DNA of 64,000 nucleotides from Vibrio lentus (GTDB lineage: Bacteria > Pseudomonadota > Gammaproteobacteria > Enterobacterales > Vibrionaceae), in the NCBI RefSeq assembly GCF_002875945.1, contig NZ_MCZK01000167.1:14426-78425 (forward strand), written 5' to 3'. The position numbers were made by a program, and so were the translations under genes. The notes beneath the pieces were generated by a model. It worked only from the letters and a program-made list of their open reading frames with translations, was not told where the DNA came from and did no database searches. Shown here piece by piece: positions 43,830 to 53,216 of the stretch (position 1 is its first letter; each line of letters begins with the position of its first letter).

Positions 43830-45290
43830 CTATAGCAGACGTTTACGCTGACTCGATGGGGCAATGCCCAGAGACTCACGGTATTTCGCTATCGTACGTC
43901 TAGCTACCTGAATTCCTTGGTCAGCCAGTAAAGCAGCAATCTTACTATCACTGAGAGGTTTTGCGGTATTTTCAGCCGCGACAAGCTTCTTAATGAGTGC
44001 GCGAATTGCTGTCGATGAACATTCACCGCCATTGTCAGTACTGACATGGCTAGAGAAAAAGTATTTGAGTTCAAATATGCCACGAGGGGTGTGCATGAAT
44101 TTCTGAGTCGTTACACGAGAAATTGTCGATTCGTGCATGTCGACGGCTAAAGCCACATCATTAAGTACCATCGGTTTCATGGCTTCTGCGCCATGTTCGA
44201 AGAAACCGCGTTGATGTTCAACAATACATCGTGCAACTTTGAGTAGCGTCTCATTTCGGCTTTCTAGGCTCTTAATTAACCATTTCGCTTCTTGCAAATT
44301 TGAGCGGATGTATTGGTTATCGGCACTATTACCTTTGCTACCTAAGTCAGCGTACTGCTGATTTACTTTTAGTTTAGGTACGCTGTCGGGGTTAATGGTC
44401 ACTAACCATTTGCCCAGGTCTTTGAATACCGATACATCGGGAACGACATACTCAGTTTCGTCTGGGGTTATCTTACTGCCAGGACGAGGGTCCAGTTGTT
44501 GAATGAGCTGCAAAACTTCACGTAGTTCTGCTTCTTTCAACTTGGTCTCTTTGATGACCAGTTTGTAATCACGATTACCGAGTTGATCGATATGGCTAGT
44601 AAGTACTAACTTAGCTTCGTTGAGCCAAGGTGTGTCTTGAGGGAAGGTGGCCAGTTGTAGTAACAAGCAATCTTGAAGGTTCACAGAACCCACACCAAGC
44701 GGATCAAACTGTTGGATTCTTTTACGTACGGCTTCTACTTCATCAAGCTCGATCTCTTCGTTGTCGAAGTTTTCAAGGATGTCTTCGCACGTTACGGTGA
44801 GGTAACCATAGTCATCAATGGCATCAATCAGTGCAAATGCTATGGTTCTGTCAGTTTCAGAGAACGGTGTGAGGTCGAGTTGCCAAAGTAGGTAGTCGTG
44901 CAGGCTTTGAGTTGTTTCACCTTGGTAGACGGGCATATCGTCGTCAATGGCAATACCAGTATTTCCGGTATTCGCGCTATAAACGTCTTCCCAAGTGGTA
45001 TCGATTTCTAGTTCGTTGCCAATCTCTGACTTTTCGATTAATTCGGAGCTATCAGGTAAGTCCGGCTCTGCGGTTTCAACTGTTTCTTTCTCGTCACTGC
45101 TAGGTTTCTCTTCTGATGTAGGCGTTTCTTCATTGCCTTCTTCGACATCGAGTAGTGGGTTGGATTCTAGTGCTTCTTGAATCTCTTGTTGCAAATCTAA
45201 TGTAGACAATTGCAACAAACGGATCGCTTGCTGCAATTGAGGAGTCATTGCTAACTGTTGGCCTAGCTTAAGTTGTAATGAGGGTTTCAT
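43830..45290 (-). CDS. rpoN: RNA polymerase sigma-54 factor
   Basis: 486 residues (E. coli 477). Region I has MKPSLQLKLGQQLAMTPQLQQAIRLLQLS; an acidic region II follows (about 45-120); the C-terminal part has the helix-turn-helix (VALAVDMHESTISRVTTQKFMHTPRGIFELKYFFSS) and the RpoN box (ARRTIAKYR). In Vibrio, sigma-54 controls flagella, nitrogen use, biofilm and quorum-sensing small RNAs. It is 54 bases downstream of lptB. Confidence 0.98.
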   Translation of the reverse strand: MKPSLQLKLGQQLAMTPQLQQAIRLLQLSTLDLQQEIQEALESNPLLDVEEGNEETPTSEEKPSSDEKETVETAEPDLPDSSELIEKSEIGNELEIDTTWEDVYSANTGNTGIAIDDDMPVYQGETTQSLHDYLLWQLDLTPFSETDRTIAFALIDAIDDYGYLTVTCEDILENFDNEEIELDEVEAVRKRIQQFDPLGVGSVNLQDCLLLQLATFPQDTPWLNEAKLVLTSHIDQLGNRDYKLVIKETKLKEAELREVLQLIQQLDPRPGSKITPDETEYVVPDVSVFKDLGKWLVTINPDSVPKLKVNQQYADLGSKGNSADNQYIRSNLQEAKWLIKSLESRNETLLKVARCIVEHQRGFFEHGAEAMKPMVLNDVALAVDMHESTISRVTTQKFMHTPRGIFELKYFFSSHVSTDNGGECSSTAIRALIKKLVAAENTAKPLSDSKIAALLADQGIQVARRTIAKYRESLGIAPSSQRKRLL

Positions 45291-45344
45291 TCAGTGGTAC
45301 TTACCTAGTTATTATTCTAAGAACTCTCGATACTCTCTATATAA

Positions 45345-46070
45345 TCATAGACGGAATTGTTCGCCTAGATAAACTTGTTTAACTTGTTCGTTATTGAGAA
45401 CATCTTCAGGAGTACCCTCTGCAATCAGGTGTCCTTGGCTCACAATGTAAGCTTTTTCACACACGTCTAATGTTTCGCGCACGTTGTGGTCGGTAATCAA
45501 AACGCCTAAGCCGCGATCGCGCAGGTGAACAATGATTTTTTTGATATCAATAACCGAGATTGGGTCAACACCAGCAAACGGTTCATCCAATAGAATAAAC
45601 TGAGGATTGGCTGCAAGTGCGCGGGCAATCTCAACACGGCGGCGCTCACCACCCGACAGAGCCATACCATTACTGGTTCGGATATGTTGGATATGGAACT
45701 CTTCAAGCAGGTCTTCTAGCTTATCCTGACGCTGTTCGTGAGTCAGCTCATCACGGGTTTGTAAAACGGCCATGATGTTGTTCTCAACTGACAACTTACG
45801 GAAAATCGACGCTTCTTGAGGCAGGTAACCAATTCCAAGGCGTGAACGACTGTGCATTGGCAAGATACTGATATCGAGATCATCAATGCTGATAGTGCCT
45901 TCATCACGCGCAACTAAGCCAACAATCATATAGAAAGACGTGGTTTTACCTGCGCCGTTGGGCCCAAGTAATCCTACGATCTGGCCGGACTCTACCTGTA
46001 AGCTTACGTCGGTCACGACTTTACGCTTGCTGTATGTTTTCGCTAGGTTCTTTGCTGTAAGGACTGCCAT
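45345..46070 (-). CDS. lptB: LptB, ATPase of the LPS export ABC transporter
   Basis: 241 residues, equal to E. coli LptB. Walker A GPNGAGKTTSF, Q-loop GYLPQEASIFRKLSVENN, signature LSGGERRRVEIARAL, Walker B FILLDEPFAGVDP, H-loop ITDHN. It powers extraction of LPS from the inner membrane with LptFG and LptC. Two bases separate it from lptA. Confidence 0.98.
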   Translation of the reverse strand: MAVLTAKNLAKTYSKRKVVTDVSLQVESGQIVGLLGPNGAGKTTSFYMIVGLVARDEGTISIDDLDISILPMHSRSRLGIGYLPQEASIFRKLSVENNIMAVLQTRDELTHEQRQDKLEDLLEEFHIQHIRTSNGMALSGGERRRVEIARALAANPQFILLDEPFAGVDPISVIDIKKIIVHLRDRGLGVLITDHNVRETLDVCEKAYIVSQGHLIAEGTPEDVLNNEQVKQVYLGEQFRL

Positions 46071-46072
46071 GA

Positions 46073-46567
46073 TTACTTGTTCACTTCAGTAGGTTGTAAA
46101 ACCGTTGATACACGTTTGTTCTCACCACTGTCAGCGACTAATTTTTGAGAGCCGATCTGGTAAGTGATCTTAGAACCACGAATGATGCTGCCATCTTGAG
46201 ATAGCATGGCATTCTTAGTCATGATCAATCTGTCAGCAACAAGCTGGTAATGTAAGTCGTCAGCTTCGCCGTAGAGTGTCTTCCCGTCGTCAGTAAGCTG
46301 AGAGAAGGTTGCAGGTTTGCCGAAGCCTTGAATTTCTTCAATTTCACCGTTGACCGCGTTTCGAGTAACAATCACTTTATCAGCATTGATATTGATGCTG
46401 CCCTGCTTAAGAACAACATCGCCGATGAATGTGACTTTGTTGCTTTTCATATCCAGCTGCTGACTGTCGGAATCAATGTAGACAGGCTGCTCGCTATCCG
46501 AAGATAGGGCGTATACGCTTGGCGCAGCAAAGGCAAAAGCAAGTAAACTAAGGGGTAAGAGTTTCAT
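46073..46567 (-). CDS. lptA: LptA, periplasmic LPS-bridge protein
   Basis: 164 residues from ATG 46567, chosen because AAGGTAG precedes it and it gives a proper signal peptide (MKLLPLSLLAFAFAAPSVYA); an in-frame ATG at 46600 is inside lptC. The mature OstA fold starts LSSDSEQPVYIDSDSQQLDMKSNKVTFIGDVVLKQGSI. It forms the bridge between LptC and LptD for LPS transit. It overlaps the end of lptC by 20 bases. Confidence 0.95.
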   Translation of the reverse strand: MKLLPLSLLAFAFAAPSVYALSSDSEQPVYIDSDSQQLDMKSNKVTFIGDVVLKQGSININADKVIVTRNAVNGEIEEIQGFGKPATFSQLTDDGKTLYGEADDLHYQLVADRLIMTKNAMLSQDGSIIRGSKITYQIGSQKLVADSGENKRVSTVLQPTEVNK

Positions 46568-47111
46568 ATCTACCTTGAACAGAATTAAAGAGGGTTGCAT
46601 TGTTGGTACCGAAGTTACCCTTCATTGCTTGTCCCTCAGTTTCAAAAAATGTACCGATCATATGGACCGGAGTCTCTGAATAAAAATCTCGGCTAGTGAG
46701 CTCAACAACCATTTTATCGGTTGTCATGGTATCGAAGCTCGCCTCTGGCAATAGGTTCTTGGCTACCACGTTATCATAAAAAGTAACGACTTGATTTTCA
46801 TCCATGATCGCGCGATCTGCGGTCACTTGCCATTCAATCGTATGTCCTTCGCGGAAAACAGAGAGAACGGGGTTTTGAAAATGTGTATCGCCAACAACGG
46901 AGTAGTGCTCCAAGTAGGTTGATTCAACCTGATAGCTACGAATACCGCTTTCGTCATAACTGATGTTATCTAAACTTTTGCCACTAAAAGCCGGCAGCTC
47001 TAAATTTGGAGCTACTTGTATCGTTGATTGTTGCTCTTTGTCGAACAAGTAATAGGTCGACCAAGAAGCAATAAATATGAGTATTAAATAGATAATACGA
47101 GTAAAACTCAT
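46548..47111 (-). CDS. lptC: LptC, inner-membrane LPS export protein
   Basis: 187 residues (E. coli 191). One N-terminal membrane anchor (IIYLILIFIASWSTYYLF, about 5-23) and a periplasmic beta-jellyroll (VQVAPNLELPAFSGKSLDN-like start, EWQVTADRAIMDENQVVTFYDNVVAKNL, LTSRDFYSETPVHMIG). It passes LPS from LptBFG to LptA. It overlaps kdsC by 4 bases. Confidence 0.95.
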   Translation of the reverse strand: MSFTRIIYLILIFIASWSTYYLFDKEQQSTIQVAPNLELPAFSGKSLDNISYDESGIRSYQVESTYLEHYSVVGDTHFQNPVLSVFREGHTIEWQVTADRAIMDENQVVTFYDNVVAKNLLPEASFDTMTTDKMVVELTSRDFYSETPVHMIGTFFETEGQAMKGNFGTNNATLFNSVQGRYETLTP

Positions 47112-47665
47112 ATGCTTAAACCTTTATGCATGTCGAGTTCATTTCTTGCTTGTAGGATAAGGTCGCACACTTCGCGCACTGCACCATGACCACCTTTAAT
47201 GGTTGTCACGTAATTCGCTCGTCTAGCAAGCAGTGGGTGACCATCTGCCACACATACCTTCAAGCCAACTTTTTCCATCACTGGCCAATCGATCAGATCG
47301 TCACCGATGTAACCCGTATTGATTGGGTCTACAGAAAGCTTATCGCAAATATCTTGGTAGGCTTTAACTTTATCATCTTGACCTTGGTAGATAAGTTTAA
47401 TACCAAGAGCCGTCATACGGTTCTCAACAATTTGAGATTTACGGCCGGTGATGATCGCGATTTCAATGCCTGCGTTCATCAGTGATTTAATGCCGTAACC
47501 ATCACGAGTGTGGAAGGTTTTCAGCTCTTCGCCGTTGTTACCCATGTAGATGCGACCATCTGAGAATACACCATCGACATCGCAAATCAGTAGCTTGATA
47601 TCTTTTGCCAATTCAAATACGGCTGCGTCGGCTGTGCCGTATAAGGTTTCTACTGTGTTTGTCAT
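47108..47665 (-). CDS. kdsC: KDO-8-phosphate phosphatase
   Basis: 185 residues (E. coli 188). HAD-type motifs: LLICDVDGVFSDGRIYMG (nucleophile and acid Asp), IITGRKSQIVENR, and TGYIGDDLIDWPVMEKVGLKVCVADGHPL. It removes phosphate from KDO-8-phosphate. Start and stop codons of kdsD and kdsC share one base. Confidence 0.97.
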   Translation of the reverse strand: MTNTVETLYGTADAAVFELAKDIKLLICDVDGVFSDGRIYMGNNGEELKTFHTRDGYGIKSLMNAGIEIAIITGRKSQIVENRMTALGIKLIYQGQDDKVKAYQDICDKLSVDPINTGYIGDDLIDWPVMEKVGLKVCVADGHPLLARRANYVTTIKGGHGAVREVCDLILQARNELDMHKGLSI

Positions 47666-48636
47666 TACATTACTCCTGCTTTGAGTAAGTCATGCATATT
47701 TAGGGCGCCAACTAGCTTACCTTCATGGCATAACATCAAACCATTAATGCTTTTTGCTTGCATCAGATTTAAGCCTTCAACCGCGAGCATGTTTGGTTCG
47801 GCAACGGTTGGGTTTTGTGTCATTACATCGCCGATCTGCGTGCTATGAATATCCACGCGCTTATCTAGAATACGACGTAAATCACCGTCGGTAAAAATAC
47901 CCGCCATTTGACCGTCATCACCAACAACCGCGGTCATACCAAGACCTTTCTGCGATATCTCTAGTAGAGCATCTCTGACTAGGGCGTTAGGTGCAACGAC
48001 AGGAAGTGCATCACCAGTGTGCATGATGTCTTCAAGCTTCAATAATAGTTGTCGACCCAAAGCGCCGCCAGGGTGAGACAAAGCAAAATCTTGCGCAGTA
48101 AAGCCTCTGGCTTGTAAAAGTGCGACGGCTAATGCATCACCCATCACCAAGGTAGCCGTAGTACTGGTTGTTGGCGCAAGACCAAGTGGACACGCTTCTT
48201 CTGGTACTGATATTTGTAAATGAATATTGGATAACGTCGCCATGTTTGAAGCTGGCTTACCGGTCATGCTGATGATCTTGATGTTCAAGCGCTTCAATAC
48301 CGGAAATAGGCTCAGGATTTCACCTGATTCACCCGAATTAGATATCGCTATTACAACATCGCCAGCCCCGATCATACCTAAATCACCGTGCGCGGCTTCC
48401 CCTGGATGTACGAAGAAAGCCGATGTACCTGTACTTGCTAACGTTGCTGCTATTTTGTTGCCGATGTGGCCAGATTTCCCCATGCCCATCACAACTACTT
48501 TTCCTTTGTTGTTTAGGATAAGGTCACAAGCTTTGCAAAAATCATCATTAAAATATTGGTCCAATTGAGTAAGACCTGCAACTTCGGTTTCCAAAACTTG
48601 CTTTGCAACACTGCGATAATCGAATGACTGAGACAT
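47665..48636 (-). CDS. kdsD: Arabinose-5-phosphate isomerase KdsD
   Basis: 323 residues from ATG 48636, supported by GGAG six bases upstream (TTGGAGTATTTGATG); an in-frame ATG at 48648 overlaps that site. N-terminal SIS domain with VVVMGMGKSGHIGNKIAATLASTGTSAFFVHPGEA and ISNSGESGEI, then two CBS domains (about 205-323, LEDIMHTGDALPVV, IGDVMTQNP). It makes arabinose-5-phosphate for KDO synthesis. It heads kdsD-kdsC-lptC-lptA-lptB. Confidence 0.97.
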   Translation of the reverse strand: MSQSFDYRSVAKQVLETEVAGLTQLDQYFNDDFCKACDLILNNKGKVVVMGMGKSGHIGNKIAATLASTGTSAFFVHPGEAAHGDLGMIGAGDVVIAISNSGESGEILSLFPVLKRLNIKIISMTGKPASNMATLSNIHLQISVPEEACPLGLAPTTSTTATLVMGDALAVALLQARGFTAQDFALSHPGGALGRQLLLKLEDIMHTGDALPVVAPNALVRDALLEISQKGLGMTAVVGDDGQMAGIFTDGDLRRILDKRVDIHSTQIGDVMTQNPTVAEPNMLAVEGLNLMQAKSINGLMLCHEGKLVGALNMHDLLKAGVM

Positions 48637-48670
48637 CAAATACTCCAAGTACGGGAAGTTAAATCAATAA

Positions 48671-49636
48671 TTAAGCTGACATGTTCATTAGTAGGTAACT
48701 TTGATACGCCACAAACGTCACAATCAATACGCCACCTTCAATACGATTCACACTACGAGATTTACCGAGTGCCATTACAACAAGCAGTAGGGATACGCCT
48801 AGCATTACCCAGAAATCACGACCCATCGCAAATTCACTCAATATTGATGGATTTAAGATGCCCGGAATACCCATAACCGCAAGTATGTTGAATACGTTTG
48901 AACCGATGATATTACCCACGGCCATGTCATCTTCACCTTTCATTACACCTGCAAGAGAGGCTGCAAGTTCAGGTAGGCTGGTGCCAACGGCAATGATAGT
49001 TAAACCGATCACAAGGTCGCTCATGCCAAAGAACTTCGCGATAACAACCGCGTTATCAACCAGCATATTGGCAGCTAGAGGCAGAATAATTAGACCAACT
49101 ACAACCCACATTGCGGCTTTAGGGTTGCTTACGCCTTCAGGAACTTCAGATTCTTGCTCTTCAAGAAAGGCATCGCCATTCTTTTTCTCGCTGCGGCTGA
49201 TTTGTAGCATTGCGAATAAGAATGCGGCAAAAAGAACAAACAACAACACGCCTTCGTAGAACCCTAAATGGTTGTCCCACAGCAAAGCGCCTGCAAGTAG
49301 AGTGACACCAATCATCAATGGTAGTTCACGGCGAATCACACCAGAGCTGATAGATAGTGGCTTGATAAGCGCTGTAATACCTAGAATCAGAGCGATGTTA
49401 GCGATGTTAGAACCTAAAACGTTACCAACTGCAGTATCTGTTTTTCCGTCGAGAGCAGCTGTTGCTGAAACCATCATTTCTGGCGCAGAAGATCCCATTG
49501 CAAGAATCGTCATACCGATAACTAAAGGTGAAATACCGAAGTTGCGTGCAAGAGCAGCGGCTCCATAAACCAGTTTATCTGCACTCCACACCAAAAAACC
49601 TAGACCGATAATGAGAAACGCAATCGCTTCAAGCAT
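48671..49636 (-). CDS. Calcium/sodium antiporter of the CaCA family (YrbG-like)
   Basis: 321 residues with about ten membrane helices. The two CaCA alpha repeats are plain: GMTILAMGSSAPEMMVSATAALDG...GNVLGSNIANI in the N half and GLTIIAVGTSLPELAASLAGV...GNIIGSNVFNILAV in the C half. It should exchange calcium for sodium across the inner membrane. It lies 34 bases upstream of kdsD, the position of yrbG in E. coli, and is divergent from the mla operon. Confidence 0.93.
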   Translation of the reverse strand: MLEAIAFLIIGLGFLVWSADKLVYGAAALARNFGISPLVIGMTILAMGSSAPEMMVSATAALDGKTDTAVGNVLGSNIANIALILGITALIKPLSISSGVIRRELPLMIGVTLLAGALLWDNHLGFYEGVLLFVLFAAFLFAMLQISRSEKKNGDAFLEEQESEVPEGVSNPKAAMWVVVGLIILPLAANMLVDNAVVIAKFFGMSDLVIGLTIIAVGTSLPELAASLAGVMKGEDDMAVGNIIGSNVFNILAVMGIPGILNPSILSEFAMGRDFWVMLGVSLLLVVMALGKSRSVNRIEGGVLIVTFVAYQSYLLMNMSA

Positions 49637-49898
49637 GATGATTCCTAAAAATTAATAAAAAACGGAGAATTAACCGCTAATTTTGACTTGTTGATAGATA
49701 AAAGGGAAGTCACTCTACAAATTAATTCAGGGTTAGTGATAAAGAAATGCACTCGAAAGGTGAATTTTTCAATGCTTTCAAATCCCTGCCTGTCTTTTTG
49801 TTTTATGTAATTAATCGAACAGTGCTTTTAATTCTAAAGTAGACTCATTATTATTACAGCCATAATTGATGTTTTTTAGAGCAAGGAAACAACAGGTC

Positions 49899-50693
49899 AT
49901 GTTGAATACTGAGCTTGTGAAGGTTAAAAACCTCAGCTTCTCTCGAGGCGAGCGAGTTATCTTTGATGACATTAGCTTAGAGGTACCTCAAGGCAAAATT
50001 ACTGCGATCATGGGGCCGTCTGGGATTGGTAAAACCACCTTACTTCGTTTGATTGGTGGTCAACTGCCTCCAGATGCTGGGGAAGTGTGGTTTGATGGCG
50101 ATAATATTCCAGCGTTGTCGCGTCGTAAGTTATACCAAGCCCGTAAAAAAATGAGCATGCTTTTCCAATCGGGTGCACTTTTTACGGATCTCAATGTCTT
50201 TGATAACGTGGCATTTCCCCTTCGTGAGCATACTGAGCTTAACGAGAAATTCATTCGCACCGTTGTTTTGCTTAAACTTGAAGCGGTAGGGTTGCGTGGT
50301 GCGGCTCAATTGATGCCGAGTGAGTTATCCGGCGGGATGGCAAGGCGAGCGGCTTTGGCTCGTGCGATTGCTTTGGATCCAGAGCTCATCATGTACGATG
50401 AACCGTTTGTTGGCCAAGACCCAATCACTATGGGTGTTTTGGTTGAGCTTATCCGTAACCTCAATCAAGCCTTGGGTTTGACCTCGATTGTTGTTTCTCA
50501 CGATGTTCCAGAAGTGATGAGTATTGCGGATTGGGTTTACCTCATGGCTGATAGCAAAATCATTGCTGCGGGAACTCCTGAAGAGTTGTACAACAATGAC
50601 GACCCGAGAGTGCAGCAATTCTTGCAGGGTGATGCGGATGGCCCAGTGCCGTTTAGGTTCCCGGCAAAGAGTCTAGAAAAGGATTTGTTTTAA
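49899..50693 (+). CDS. mlaF: MlaF, ATPase of the phospholipid transport system
   Basis: 264 residues from ATG 49899 (E. coli 269); an in-frame TTG/ATG pair at 49866-49871 would add eleven residues without family support, though the ribosome binding site does not settle it (AGG lies close upstream). Walker A GPSGIGKTTLLR, Q-loop MLFQSGALFTDLNVFDN, signature LSGGMARRAALARAI, Walker B LIMYDEPFVGQDP. Energises MlaE in retrograde phospholipid transport, keeping the outer membrane asymmetric. Confidence 0.95.
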   Translation: MLNTELVKVKNLSFSRGERVIFDDISLEVPQGKITAIMGPSGIGKTTLLRLIGGQLPPDAGEVWFDGDNIPALSRRKLYQARKKMSMLFQSGALFTDLNVFDNVAFPLREHTELNEKFIRTVVLLKLEAVGLRGAAQLMPSELSGGMARRAALARAIALDPELIMYDEPFVGQDPITMGVLVELIRNLNQALGLTSIVVSHDVPEVMSIADWVYLMADSKIIAAGTPEELYNNDDPRVQQFLQGDADGPVPFRFPAKSLEKDLF

Positions 50694-50694
50694 T

Positions 50695-51474
50695 ATGATT
50701 GCGAAAACTATTGCGGGTGTCGGTAAACGAACACTTGCGATCTGTGAGTCATTTGGTCGAGCAAGCCTGATGTTATTTGGCGCTTTGTTTGGCATCCCGA
50801 AACTAAAAAACTTCCCTTTATTAGTTAAACAACTTTATAGCGTTGGCGTTCAGTCATTGGCTATTATTTTAGTTTCGGGTCTATTCATCGGCATGGTACT
50901 CAGCCTACAAGGTTATGTCGTATTAATTGATTACGGCGCTGAGGGTAATCTTGGTCAAATGGTCGCGTTGTCGTTGCTTCGTGAACTCGGTCCAGTGGTC
51001 ACGGCACTTTTATTTGCCGGACGTGCTGGTTCAGCATTGACTGCGGAAATTGGCTTAATGAAGGCGACGGAACAGATCTCTAGCCTTGAAATGATGGCGG
51101 TCGATCCTCTTAAACGCATTATTGCACCACGACTTTGGGCTGGGCTTATCTCAATGCCTTTACTTGCTATGATCTTTATGGCGGTAGGTATCTGGGGCGG
51201 CCAACTAGTGGGTGTTGATTGGAAAGGTATTGACCACGGTAGTTTCTGGTCTGCGATGCAGTCTTCTGTTGAGCTGGGTCGAGATATTGGCAACAGCATG
51301 ATCAAATGTATGGTCTTCGCTATCACCGTAACGTGGATCGCGCTTTTCAATGGTTATGATGCGGTACCGACCTCTGAAGGTATTAGTCAGGCAACCACAC
51401 GCACAGTAGTGCACTCTTCTCTAGCGGTATTAGGGCTAGATTTTGTTCTTACCGCATTGATGTTTGGGAATTAA
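50695..51474 (+). CDS. mlaE: MlaE, permease of the phospholipid transport system
   Basis: 259 residues (E. coli 260), five to six hydrophobic helices with the MlaE core LVSGLFIGMVLSLQGYVVLIDYGAE, LGPVVTALLFAGRAGSALTAEIGLMKATEQISSLEMMAVDPL (the coupling helix). It starts one base after the mlaF stop. Confidence 0.97.
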   Translation: MIAKTIAGVGKRTLAICESFGRASLMLFGALFGIPKLKNFPLLVKQLYSVGVQSLAIILVSGLFIGMVLSLQGYVVLIDYGAEGNLGQMVALSLLRELGPVVTALLFAGRAGSALTAEIGLMKATEQISSLEMMAVDPLKRIIAPRLWAGLISMPLLAMIFMAVGIWGGQLVGVDWKGIDHGSFWSAMQSSVELGRDIGNSMIKCMVFAITVTWIALFNGYDAVPTSEGISQATTRTVVHSSLAVLGLDFVLTALMFGN

Positions 51475-51476
51475 TC

Positions 51477-51968
51477 ATGCAACAAACTCGAAAATTAGAA
51501 TTATGGGTCGGCACCTTTGTTATTGCCGGAATTTGCGCAATCTTAATCATGATCTTTCAAGTCGCTGACGTAAAAGGTCTAGGTTCAAACCATACTTACA
51601 ACTTAAAAGCGACCTTTGACAACATTGGTAGCCTGAAAGTTCGCTCTCCGGTAAAGGTGGGTGGCGTGGTTGTTGGCCGAGTTCAGAGTATTCAGCTTGA
51701 TACCGAAAGTTATCTCCCTGTGGTTGAACTGGCTATTGATGCGAAGTACTCACAATTTCCTGATACCTCTAGTGCTCAAATCTTAACGTCTGGTTTAATT
51801 GGTGAGCAATACATCAGCCTTGTTCCGGGCTTCATTTTTGAAGATGAAGAGATGTTGGTTGATGGTGACTCGATTGAAGACACCAAATCAGCATTAGTGC
51901 TCGAAGATTTGATTGGCCAAGTGCTGTATAGCGTTGGCGGTTCTGATGATAATGAAGCTAAGGAGTAG
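51477..51968 (+). CDS. mlaD: MlaD, MCE-domain protein of the phospholipid transport system
   Basis: 163 residues (E. coli 183). An N-terminal anchor (LWVGTFVIAGICAILIMIFQVA) precedes one MCE domain: YNLKATFDNIGSLKVRSPVKVGGVVVGRV, LTSGLIGEQYISLVPG. MlaD forms a hexameric periplasmic ring on MlaE. It is co-transcribed with mlaE (2-base gap). Confidence 0.96.
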   Translation: MQQTRKLELWVGTFVIAGICAILIMIFQVADVKGLGSNHTYNLKATFDNIGSLKVRSPVKVGGVVVGRVQSIQLDTESYLPVVELAIDAKYSQFPDTSSAQILTSGLIGEQYISLVPGFIFEDEEMLVDGDSIEDTKSALVLEDLIGQVLYSVGGSDDNEAKE

Positions 51969-51972
51969 TCTC

Positions 51973-52632
51973 ATGTTAAAGACGAATAGCCTATTGAAAA
52001 AATGGTTTATAACAGCGGTTGCTTTGCTGATGTCGGCTCAAGTTCTTGCTGAAGAATCGATTGATCGCACTCAGCCTTATCAGATGATGACTCAAGTTGC
52101 AGAAGTGTCTTTTGAACGCCTGAAGAACGAGCAAGAGAACATCCACAATGATCCTGAATTATTGAAGGTTATTGTAGAAGAAGAATTGATGCCTTATGTG
52201 AACGCTCAATATGCGGCACTTAAGTTGTTAGGGCCTAACCTGAAAGGCGCGGACAGAAAAGACGTACGCGTATTTATCGATGCATTCCGCAAGTACCTCG
52301 TTTCTTCTTATGCTCAAGTACTTACTCAGTACTCGGATCAGACAATTCAATTTGGACCTGAACCAAAAATCAAAGCGGATAGCCGTATTACCAGTATCAA
52401 GGTCGATATCATTGATTCGCCGCGACCTAACATCAAGCTTGAATTTAAGCTGCGCAAAGACAAGAAGTCGGGCGAGTGGAAAGCATTTGATATGGTTGCT
52501 GAAGGCATTAGCTTGCTTTCAAGTAAGCAGTCAGAATGGAATACTAAGATTCGTCAAGAAGGCATCTTACAAGTTGCCGACGAACTAGAAAAACTAGCTG
52601 CACAACCGATTCGTTTCGAGAGTAACAAATAA
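51973..52632 (+). CDS. mlaC: MlaC, periplasmic phospholipid shuttle
   Basis: 219 residues from ATG 51973, chosen because AAGGAG precedes it and it gives a signal peptide (LLKKWFITAVALLMSAQVLA); a longer in-frame reading lies inside mlaD. The mature domain fits MlaC: DPELLKVIVEEELMPYVNAQYAALKLLG and DRKDVRVFIDAFRKYLVSSYAQVLTQYSDQ. It ferries phospholipid between MlaA and MlaD. The stop and the mlaB start overlap by one base. Confidence 0.95.
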   Translation: MLKTNSLLKKWFITAVALLMSAQVLAEESIDRTQPYQMMTQVAEVSFERLKNEQENIHNDPELLKVIVEEELMPYVNAQYAALKLLGPNLKGADRKDVRVFIDAFRKYLVSSYAQVLTQYSDQTIQFGPEPKIKADSRITSIKVDIIDSPRPNIKLEFKLRKDKKSGEWKAFDMVAEGISLLSSKQSEWNTKIRQEGILQVADELEKLAAQPIRFESNK

Positions 52633-52940
52633 TGAGCCATTCTCAATGGCAAGCACTAAGCTCTAAAGAGTATCAACTGCTCGGTGATATCGACCGAGAC
52701 AGTGTCCCTGCAATCTGGCGTATATTGGAAAAGTGGCAAACGACGGAATCAGACGTTGAAATTGACCTTAGCCATATAAATCGAGTCGATTCAGCAGGAA
52801 TGGTGATGCTAATTCACTTATTAGAGCATGCAAAAAATCAAAACTGTCATATAATGCTCAGTTTCGTGCCAGAACAATTACGAACGTTGTTCCAATTGAG
52901 CAATATCCAGCCAATGATGGCAGAACACATAAAAAATTAG
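52632..52940 (+). CDS. mlaB: MlaB, STAS-domain subunit of the phospholipid transporter
   Basis: 102 residues. STAS fold with the conserved DSAGMVMLIHLLEHAKN segment (Ser/Thr loop) and FQLSNIQPMM at the end. MlaB binds MlaF and is needed for transporter assembly and activity. Start overlaps the mlaC stop. Confidence 0.93.
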   Translation: MSHSQWQALSSKEYQLLGDIDRDSVPAIWRILEKWQTTESDVEIDLSHINRVDSAGMVMLIHLLEHAKNQNCHIMLSFVPEQLRTLFQLSNIQPMMAEHIKN

Positions 52941-52953
52941 GCAGGAGCTATTT

Positions 52954-53208
52954 GTGGACAGCACAAAAGTACAAGAATTATTAGCAGAAGCACTGAACCT
53001 TCAGGAGATTTTCGTGAAGGGTGAAGGCAGTCATTACGAAGTTGTTGCGGTTGATGCATGTTTTGATGGCATGAATCGAGTTAAGAAGCAGCAGCTAATC
53101 TACGGCCCACTAATGGAATACATTCAACGCAATGACATCCATGCTCTTTCTATTAAGGCTTTCACGCCAGAAGAGTGGGAACGTGATAAGAAACTGATGT
53201 CACTTTAA
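52954..53208 (+). CDS. ibaG: IbaG, BolA-family protein
   Basis: 84 residues starting at GTG 52954 with GGAGC a few bases upstream. BolA-like pattern: LNLQEIFVKGEGSHYEVVAVDACFDGMNRVKKQQLIYGPL, KAFTPEEWE. It probably works with monothiol glutaredoxin in iron-sulfur handling and has been linked to acid tolerance in E. coli. It lies between mlaB and murA as in E. coli. Confidence 0.94.
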   Translation: MDSTKVQELLAEALNLQEIFVKGEGSHYEVVAVDACFDGMNRVKKQQLIYGPLMEYIQRNDIHALSIKAFTPEEWERDKKLMSL

Positions 53209-53216
53209 GGTTTATG